Shown here: piece by piece, positions 1-5,032 of the stretch
How the letters are laid out: every line of letters starts with the position of its first letter
How positions within the stretch are numbered: position 1 is the first letter of the stretch
NCBI GenBank assembly: GCA_003354225.1
Contig: PIVH01000765.1
Span: 1-5,032, forward strand
Direction: 5' to 3'
DNA from: Globobulimina sp.
Taxonomy: Eukaryota; Foraminifera; Rotaliida
DNA length: 5,032 bases
Program-made: the position numbers and the translations under genes
Notes under the pieces: generated by a model
What the model was told of the DNA's origin: nothing
The model's database searches: none
What the model saw: only the letters and a program-made list of their open reading frames with translations

Positions 1-1907
1 TCATCCTCCGAGTCTTTTTCTGTTTTATTCACATTAGAATATATTGTCATTCCTCGTGCATTTGCAGCTGCAGCCATGGCTTTTTTATTTCTTTTACGTA
101 TAATCAAAATAATAATTAATGTGATAACCAAACAAAAGCCACCAATTCCAATTACAATCCATACCCGTACAGCAATCTTATTATCTTCTTCTTCAATAGG
201 CTCAGTTGCAGGTTCTGTAAATGTAGTTGTCTTCGATAATTCTGTTGGTTGAAATGGTGTAATACCGCCATTTGTTGGCAGTAATATAGGATTGGTGGTA
301 GGTTCAAATGTTGGTATAAATGCTGGATTGATGGTAGGCTCGATTGTAGGCTCGAATATGGGTTCAAATGTTGGATTGATGGTAGGTTCAAATGTTGGTA
401 TAAATGTTGGATTGTTTGTTGGAATGAATGTTGGTTTATTTGTTGGAATAAATGTTGGATTGTTTGTTGGATCTGTGGTTGGATCGTTTGTGGGATGATT
501 GGTTGGATCATTTGTTGGAATGAATGTTGGGTTATTTGTTGGAATAAATGTTGGATAGTTTGTGGGATCTGTGGTAGGATCTTTTGTTGGATCGTTGGCT
601 GGATCGTTGGTTGGATCGTTTGTGGGATGATTGGTTGGATTTGTGGTTGGATCGAATGAGGGATCATTTGTCGGATCTGTGGTGGGATCATTTGTAGGAG
701 CTGTGGTTGGATCAGATGTTGGATCGTTTGTGGGATCATTTGTCGGATCTGTGGTTGGATCATTTGTTGGAATACATGTTGGGTTATTGGTTGGAATAAA
801 TGTTGGATCGTTTGTGGGGTCTGTGGTAGGATCTTTTGTTGGATCGTTTGTGGGATGATTGGTTGGATCTGTGGTGGGATCATTTGTCGGAGCTGTGGTT
901 GGATCGTTTGTGGGATCATTTGTTGGATCTGTGGTTGGATCGAATGAGAGATCATGTTTATGATAATAATGATTTAAATAAATTCATACAGCACACAAAA
1001 ATAAAACATATGTTCTGCGCCTTAACTTGTAGTACGGACAGTTGGTGTATTCGTGGGATAGTTGGTAGGGATAAAATACGTTGAACAGATACTGTTAGGG
1101 TCCGCACAGTCCCATTCACTATCCGATACCAAACAATATCCACTAAAATCCTCTCTACAATGAATCCTTGGTTGATAGCCGCTCTCTGGAATACAATTAT
1201 CTGTACACTCAATATTAATATCATTCATCCCTTCGACAGCATATATGTTTGAGTTTGGTCCCCAGATTGCCAGACCAGTTACATCTCCTTCAATAAACAA
1301 GTTGCAATTATTAGTATTGCCATATAATCCATCATCTGGGCAAAAAATGTATGAAGACCTCATAACCCATAAAGCATTTGCTAATACGCGTATATACAGA
1401 GTTGACAATGTACCATAGATTACAGCATAAATACAGCCATATTCCAGAGAGCAGGTTACATCGCAAATTGCATTATTTGGACAAGTAATAGTAACTCCAG
1501 CCAAATTCCATGTATCTCCGCCTCCAACAACCGTTAAACCTCCAGTGTTTTCTCCATCTTTTATGATAAGATTTTTTTTTTCACCAATTAAACAAATAAA
1601 TGTACATGTCATTGCTTAACTTATTGTTGCATCAGAACACGCCGAACTGCCTTGGCACATAACACTCAAAGCTAATGCCTTTGCTCCGTCTGTTTTCAGG
1701 ATATAACTAAAAAACGTTTCTTAAATTAACATATAATGCAAATTATTAACTGATTGTTGCGTCCTTACAGGCATAGTGCTCACTGCACAAAACATTACAT
1801 TCTTCATCATCTGGACAATAGAGAGTATAGCCTTTGCAAGACGAGTCTCCTACGCATTCTATATCTTTGCCATACGCACCTTTCAACAATACTAATAATA
1901 AAACCAT
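1..1907 (-). CDS. Cys-rich repeat, Pro-Thr-stalked type I membrane protein (4 exons, 3' end beyond window)
   Basis: Join 1907-1751, 1689-1621, 1557-1027, 928-1; 561 codons, no stop before the left edge. Start: Met at 1907 is followed at once by a hydrophobic run (V-L-L-L-V-L-L) and K-G-A-Y-G, a short signal peptide; an in-frame Met at 2027 would bury it under 40 polar residues. Residues about 14-237 are Cys-rich coils of the type C-x-G-x-S-S-C, C-P-D-D-x-x-C-x-V-x-C, A-C-x-D-A-T-I, with a further C-P-D-D near residue 147. They look like stacked beta-helix turns; I recall similar proteins from foraminifera and other SAR protists. Residues about 238-475 form a Pro-Thr stalk of D-P-T-N/D-P-T-T/F-I-P-T-N type. 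After an acidic E-E-E-D, residues 508-529 are a transmembrane helix, then R-K-R-N-K-K (stop-transfer) and a tail with T-I-Y-S-N-V. I infer a surface receptor or adhesin, probably O-glycosylated; ligand unknown. The splice frame is well supported, the function is not. Confidence 0.8.
505..588 (-). repeat. Higher-order repeat copy A (pairs with 757-840)
   Basis: Seven consecutive 12-bp units match the units at 757-840 with 5 mismatches in 84 bp, at a spacing of 252 bp (21 units). The similarity drops beyond 588/840. This is a block duplication inside the stalk array, distinct from general unit resemblance because the unit order is kept (ggatcatttgtt, an aat unit, a gggtta unit, ggaataaatgtt, and so on). 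Confidence 0.7.
757..840 (-). repeat. Higher-order repeat copy B (pairs with 505-588)
   Basis: Second copy of the seven-unit block. It contains the only Cys of the stalk: the unit at 769 reads aca where copy A reads gaa, changing Phe (TTC) to Cys (TGT) in P-T-C-I-P-T. Confidence 0.7.
929..1026 (-). other. Intron 3 (98 nt, phase 1), acceptor inside the stalk repeat
   Basis: Donor A|GTTAAG, acceptor CCACAG|ATCC. It joins the first Pro-Thr units of exon 3 (P-T-N-Y-P-T-N-T-P-T) to the long array in exon 4, and the split codon becomes AAT (Asn). Beyond two AGs in the first 12 nt, the acceptor used here is the first AG in the intron, as a scanning model expects. The last 25 nt (953-929) are a near-copy of coding repeat sequence at 665-641. 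The upstream half is AT-rich ordinary intron sequence. Confidence 0.75.
1558..1620 (-). other. Intron 2 (63 nt, phase 1)
   Basis: Donor A|GTTAAG, acceptor ATAAAAG|AT. The split codon becomes AAT (Asn), giving D-A-T-I-N-G-E-N, the same junction motif as intron 1. The intron is AT-rich with a run of A in the second half. Retention gives Ser-stop immediately. Exon 2 between introns 1 and 2 is 69 nt, exactly 23 codons, so it could be skipped without a frameshift. Confidence 0.8.
1690..1750 (-). other. Intron 1 (61 nt, phase 1)
   Basis: Donor A|GTTAAT, acceptor AAACAG|AC. The split codon becomes AAC (Asn), giving D-A-T-I-N-G-A-K, which matches the repeat motif on both sides. A nearer acceptor after a T run (TTTTTTAG, ending near 1709) would lead to an in-frame TGA after three codons, so the 1690 acceptor is preferred. 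If retained, translation ends after one Ser codon (AGT TAA). Confidence 0.75.
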
Positions 1908-2237
1908 TACAGGATTGGATGTAAATAAATGATGTTGGAATGTATTTAATGATTTTAATCCATTGTAATTCGCAGAGTTGATGTGGTACTGGTATGACAA
2001 GACATGATATGACAACTTTAGAAACAAGAAACAGAGTCAAAGTTATTGTATACAATTATAATAAATATATATTATTTATGTCTGGAACAAATAAAAGCAA
2101 TCGCCACACATATAAGAAATAAGAATATTTGTCCGATCCAATAAAATAAATCAGAGATATTTTTCGATTAACAAATATTGCTAAATATTAATTGAAAAAA
2201 TACTGTGATCGCAGTAAACGTTTAAATTTATTATTAA
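1908..2237. other. Intergenic spacer between two tandem minus-strand genes
   Basis: About 330 bp of AT-rich sequence between the stop of the kinase gene and the start of the surface-protein gene. It must hold the 3'UTR of the first and the promoter and 5'UTR of the second. A run of TATA-like sequence lies near 2060-2080, about 160 bp upstream of the Met at 1907, but in such AT-rich DNA it is not distinctive. Short open frames here overlap the exon 1 frame or lack coding character. I see no tRNA or other RNA gene. Confidence 0.6.
2227..2232 (-). terminator. AATAAA polyadenylation signal of the kinase gene
   Basis: A canonical AATAAA hexamer on the minus strand begins 5 bases after the TGA at 2240-2238. 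It implies a very short 3'UTR, usual for compact protist genomes. In AT-rich DNA a chance match is possible. Confidence 0.45.
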
Positions 2238-5032
2238 TCACATCCATGCTGCCCATCCTTGATACATTCGACATAATCGATTATTATCGGTTGCTTCGTC
2301 AATCATTGTATCCAATTGTTGTAAGACATCCTTTTGCGTCCAATTATTATTGCAATTTGAGGATGCATTGTTTTTCAGATTTATTTGTGACTGCAACTTA
2401 AATAATGGATAACATCCGGTTAAAATCGATGTTTTCATCTCTAAATCGGACTGTTTATCGCAATGATTTGAACCAACACATTTTACTTTTTTAATCTGAT
2501 CAAATTCTTCAATCGTATTATAATGCGATGACTTATGAATATTATGTTGTGTCCCATTCAATTTATACGCCATATACTGCACAATTTCATAGCCATGTTT
2601 TGACCTTTCCTCATTTATTACACTCACAATGTTGCCAACATCCATAGTCACAAAATACGACAACAGTCCATTGTGATATTTATCATTATAATGCTCGTCC
2701 TCTTCATCATCATTGTCGACATCATTCGGTGTTATTTCAGCCATAGAATTTGTGTTTGCCTCTCGCTCCGATATTTTATTTAATTTTGTAAACGGAGATA
2801 ACTGCGAAATTAAGTCATGTTTTAATACGGAGGATATTGCAATTTGTAAGTTATCCAATTCAATCTGCAGATTTATGCTGCGATATATCAGGGTATTAAT
2901 ATTATTGTTGTTATTGCGCAATTTCTCATAAATACTGCTATCACATTGTAACATTTCACTGATCCGATGTTGTAATGATAGCAATGTCTGATTGGAATTG
3001 GCATTTTCATTCTTTTTTTCTTGCGACTTTGCCAAAATAAATGATTTAATCACTTCCAAGTCTTGTTGCATAATTTTATAATTTTTCTGCAATCGTTGGC
3101 AGATTAGATACAATGCAGAATGCGGTGAGACATATTTCAAAACTAATTCCAACATTGGATTGATATGACCATATTTCTCATTTAACGAAGATAACAATGC
3201 ATTAAACTCAATGTTGTAACTATTATAATTTAGAATTTTATTCTTATTCTTATTTTTATTGCAATTGCCGTCCAAAATCATTTGGCCATATTCTAAGTGA
3301 AAAGCAGTGAAAAATTCGCATGATCTCCGACTTAATTCCAACGCATAAATTCTATTCAATATTAAGCCAAATTTATTATAATTATTTATCATTAATAAAT
3401 GTATATTTCTTCGACTTTGTATTTCCTGCATTGATTTGCTGATAATTTCTTCCATTTCTTTAATTTTGTTTTCTTTTTTTCGTTTTTTATTAAATGGAGA
3501 TTTGCTTCTTTTTAAATTTCTGGCCGTCATGGCACTGGCACTCATTTCTGGCGTTGTTTCCATATTATTCTCATCATTAATATTATTCTCATTATCTTGC
3601 AATTGCGCACTTTCTTTATTTTCATCCTCATCCAAATATTCCTCGTGTTCATCATCATCGTCCTCCTCTTCTTCCTCTTCATCCTCGTCCTCTTTATTTA
3701 TATTATTTAGATTATTATCTTTATTTGGATACAAATCGCCGCTCCACTCTTCCATTGTTGTTACCAATTCGTCTTCAAATGTCATATAAGAATAATGCGT
3801 ACTTTTTAAGGTACTCAAAATGTTCGAAAATTCATTATTTAAATAGGATAAATACGGTAATAAACATTTTGCATTTATGTTTTTCATCGAATATAAGTCA
3901 GAAATACACCAATTTGGTTCATTTAACAATTTGAATAATTCTGGATCAATATATTTCTCCTCATTATTCTCATTATTCTCATTTGGAAATAGCCATTTAA
4001 CGCAAATTAAGCATTTCTTTAACAAATCAATGATCCATTTATGATGATATTGGCCATTTTTGCATTGCATAATCACCGATGATGGTCCTTGATCTTTATA
4101 TAAATTATTAATCCACGTCGAAATTCTTTGATTTATATCGCTGATGGCTCGCTGATCATTATTTGGCAATGATTTTTTAATTACATTTAATTTGTCGCGA
4201 ATCTCGTCATTCGAAAAGCATTTTATTTTGCAATGATTGTTAAACACCGCAAATAGCGACGATTCAATAATTATTCCTAACAACGCATCAAATAAATTGG
4301 CACATAAACCGGCATAAATTGGTAAGCAATTTGTAGTTTTATTGGTTTTAGTGGAGGATGAATAATATAGCCAATAATCCAAATTATGCAACACGTATTT
4401 TGCAACATATCTTATCATTATTGAGCTGGATAAAATATTGTAACAATCACTTTGGTCATCCATTAATTTATCAATTTTTAACAAAATAATTATACTGCAA
4501 ATTATCTCCATTCCCTTCTCAATAAATACAAGCGATTCATTATTATTTGCTAAATTTTTATCAATTACTCGTTGCTGTTTTGTATGCTTTAAACAAGTTA
4601 TGATTGAATTATGTGCCTTTGTCAACTGATTAAATTCCTCATATATTTGCAATAACATTTTAAATACGGATAAAAACGGATATTTTCCATTTTTATTCTC
4701 ATTCTCCGCATCATTCTCATTGATTTTTTCTTCTCTCTCTTCATTGTCACTGTCATCAAACGAACATAAAAATTTTAAAGAATCATAGATTTGCGTCCAA
4801 TGTGAATATAATTCTTTTGTATTAAAACAAGAAAATGACATTGCTTTATTCGGTTGATTTTGAGTGAATGCAATATCAAAATTACACTTTCTTGAAATCT
4901 CCACAATTTCAGCAATAAAACTTTTAAATATATTCATATATTCTTTATTCCCATCACTTAAATCATAAATATTATCATCATAAACATGCTCATCCTCATC
5001 CTCCTCCTCCTCCTCCTCCTCCTCCTCATCAT
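2238..5032 (-). CDS. SMG1: SMG1-like PI3K-related kinase, C-terminal part (5' end beyond window)
   Basis: The frame is open from the right edge to TGA at 2240-2238, 930 codons, with no intron needed. The first Met in the window (4937) is probably internal, since coding-type sequence (poly-Glu, then H-V-Y-D-D-N-I-Y-D-L) runs through it from the edge. Numbering from that Met, the last ~35 residues (865-899) are a FATC domain: L-D-x-M-I-D-E-A-T-D, L-C-R-M-Y, then G-W-A-A-W-M at the very end. FATC is found at the C-terminus of PIKKs and is needed for kinase function. No kinase motifs (DFG, H/D-R-H-x-x-N) occur in the preceding ~860 residues. A kinase-to-FATC insertion this long is typical of SMG1, which phosphorylates UPF1 in NMD. 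Other marks: an acidic run (residues 416-442), a basic K-R-S-K-S-P-F-N-K-K-R-K-K (476-488), probably a nuclear localisation signal, and poly-Asn and N-K-N-K stretches. The insertion itself is mainly helical-looking. FATC is sure; SMG1 rather than another PIKK is inference. Confidence 0.72.
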   Translation of the reverse strand, partial: DEEEEEEEEEDEDEHVYDDNIYDLSDGNKEYMNIFKSFIAEIVEISRKCNFDIAFTQNQPNKAMSFSCFNTKELYSHWTQIYDSLKFLCSFDDSDNEEREEKINENDAENENKNGKYPFLSVFKMLLQIYEEFNQLTKAHNSIITCLKHTKQQRVIDKNLANNNESLVFIEKGMEIICSIIILLKIDKLMDDQSDCYNILSSSIMIRYVAKYVLHNLDYWLYYSSSTKTNKTTNCLPIYAGLCANLFDALLGIIIESSLFAVFNNHCKIKCFSNDEIRDKLNVIKKSLPNNDQRAISDINQRISTWINNLYKDQGPSSVIMQCKNGQYHHKWIIDLLKKCLICVKWLFPNENNENNEEKYIDPELFKLLNEPNWCISDLYSMKNINAKCLLPYLSYLNNEFSNILSTLKSTHYSYMTFEDELVTTMEEWSGDLYPNKDNNLNNINKEDEDEEEEEEDDDDEHEEYLDEDENKESAQLQDNENNINDENNMETTPEMSASAMTARNLKRSKSPFNKKRKKENKIKEMEEIISKSMQEIQSRRNIHLLMINNYNKFGLILNRIYALELSRRSCEFFTAFHLEYGQMILDGNCNKNKNKNKILNYNSYNIEFNALLSSLNEKYGHINPMLELVLKYVSPHSALYLICQRLQKNYKIMQQDLEVIKSFILAKSQEKKNENANSNQTLLSLQHRISEMLQCDSSIYEKLRNNNNNINTLIYRSINLQIELDNLQIAISSVLKHDLISQLSPFTKLNKISEREANTNSMAEITPNDVDNDDEEDEHYNDKYHNGLLSYFVTMDVGNIVSVINEERSKHGYEIVQYMAYKLNGTQHNIHKSSHYNTIEEFDQIKKVKCVGSNHCDKQSDLEMKTSILTGCYPLFKLQSQINLKNNASSNCNNNWTQKDVLQQLDTMIDEATDNNRLCRMYQGWAAWM
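3612..3692 (-). repeat. Acidic low-complexity tract in the SMG1-like insertion
   Basis: GAG/GAA/GAT/GAC triplets encode about 27 residues that are nearly all Glu or Asp, interrupted by His, Tyr-Leu and Asn-Lys. Mixed synonymous codons show it is older or more stable than the tract at 5001-5027. It separates the first, helical-looking part of the insertion from the basic segment at 3512-3474 and the region leading to the FATC. Confidence 0.85.
4989..5027 (-). repeat. Trinucleotide tract encoding poly-Glu/Asp
   Basis: On the plus strand, CTC/ATC triplets, with nine CTC in a row at 5001-5027, encode nine Glu flanked by Asp-Glu alternation on the minus strand, in frame with the kinase gene. It marks a disordered acidic segment, probably near the kinase end of the insertion. 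Such pure triplet runs are prone to length change and to assembly error. Confidence 0.85.

Larger units (their letters stand above)
289..948 (-). repeat. 12-bp tandem array, 55 units, encoding the Pro-Thr stalk
   Basis: Read on the plus strand, units begin GGA/GGG/GGT at 289, 301, 313 and every 12 bases to 937, with no indel across 660 bp. Each unit encodes one tetrapeptide: P-T is nearly invariant and the other two positions vary (N, D, T, F, I, E, H, Y). The membrane-distal half (about 925-565) is rich in D-P-T-N and D-P-T-T; the membrane-proximal part (about 460-289) is rich in F-I-P-T and F-E-P-T. Because 12 is a multiple of 3, all frames stay open over long stretches, which creates spurious ORFs on both strands. 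The plus strand is strongly G+T biased here. The outermost units (929-948) fall inside intron 3. Confidence 0.95.

Noticed and set aside
292-858. Plus-strand Val-Gly-Ser-Phe repeat frames
   Set aside because: Antisense shadows of the same array, kept open because the unit length is a multiple of three. They have no start context or flanking domain.
289-948. G-quadruplex or telomere-like repeat, because the plus strand is G/T-rich
   Set aside because: Only GG or GGG pairs spaced by about ten bases occur, too weak for a stable quadruplex. The unit is not a telomere motif, and its coding role explains it.
289-948. CRISPR array
   Set aside because: Units are contiguous 12-mers with no spacers, and the genome is eukaryotic.
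152-955. Minus-strand open frame of 267 residues rich in Ile, Gln and Pro
   Set aside because: It is an out-of-frame reading of the 12-bp array. The frame that continues from exon 3 and runs into the membrane helix is a different one, and gives the Pro-Thr pattern known from many protist surface proteins.
1700-1750. Shorter intron 1 ending at the TTTTTTAG
   Set aside because: This acceptor gives an in-frame TGA after three codons, while the acceptor at 1690 restores the D-A-T-I-N-G repeat motif.
1908-2027. Upstream Met at 2027 as start of the surface-protein gene
   Set aside because: It would add 40 mostly polar residues before the signal peptide and block its function. The Met at 1907 places the hydrophobic segment at the N-terminus.
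3436-3789. Plus-strand Ser-rich frame with a poly-Ser run
   Set aside because: It is the antisense of the acidic GAG/GAT tract in the SMG1-like gene, inside a long and well-supported minus-strand frame.

Overview
This window is AT-rich eukaryotic nuclear DNA. It carries two neighbouring protein-coding genes, both on the minus strand, and both run off the window. Eukaryotic signs are three short GT-AG introns that restore one reading frame, a FATC domain (found only in PIK-related kinases), and long acidic and Asn-rich low-complexity stretches. The stops are standard. The mix of Cys-rich 'CPDD..C' coils, a Pro-Thr stalk, one membrane span and poly-Asn/poly-acidic insertions resembles what I recall from foraminifera such as Reticulomyxa and from other SAR protists. 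That placement is a low-confidence inference.

Right part, 5032 to 2238 (minus): one uninterrupted open frame of 930 codons. It is the C-terminal part of a PI3K-related protein kinase. It ends in a clear FATC domain with the C-terminal G-W-x-A-W-M signature. At least 860 residues precede the FATC with no kinase motifs. Among the PIKKs only SMG1, the UPF1 kinase of nonsense-mediated decay (NMD), has a very long insertion between kinase and FATC, so this is called an SMG1-like protein. Its kinase domain should lie beyond the right edge.

Middle, 2237 to 1908: about 330 bp of AT-rich spacer. It holds a canonical AATAAA for the kinase gene directly after its stop, and presumably the promoter and 5'UTR of the next gene.

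Left part, 1907 to 1 (minus): a spliced gene whose main reading frame is hidden because it is split into four exons and has no ATG in the last exon. Joining 1907-1751, 1689-1621, 1557-1027 and 928-1 gives 561 codons, still open at the edge. The protein is a type I surface protein: short signal peptide, Cys-rich coil repeats (probably a beta-helix), a stalk of about 55 tetrapeptides of the D/N-P-T-N/T type, one transmembrane helix and a cytoplasmic tail. All three introns are phase 1, begin GTTAA, and put an in-frame TAA just inside the intron. The third intron's acceptor lies inside the 12-bp stalk array, and its 3' end is a near-copy of a coding repeat.

The two genes have no evident functional link. 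The one suggestive point is that the surface-protein introns would each make an NMD-type premature stop if retained, next to a gene for the NMD kinase. That is most simply coincidence.
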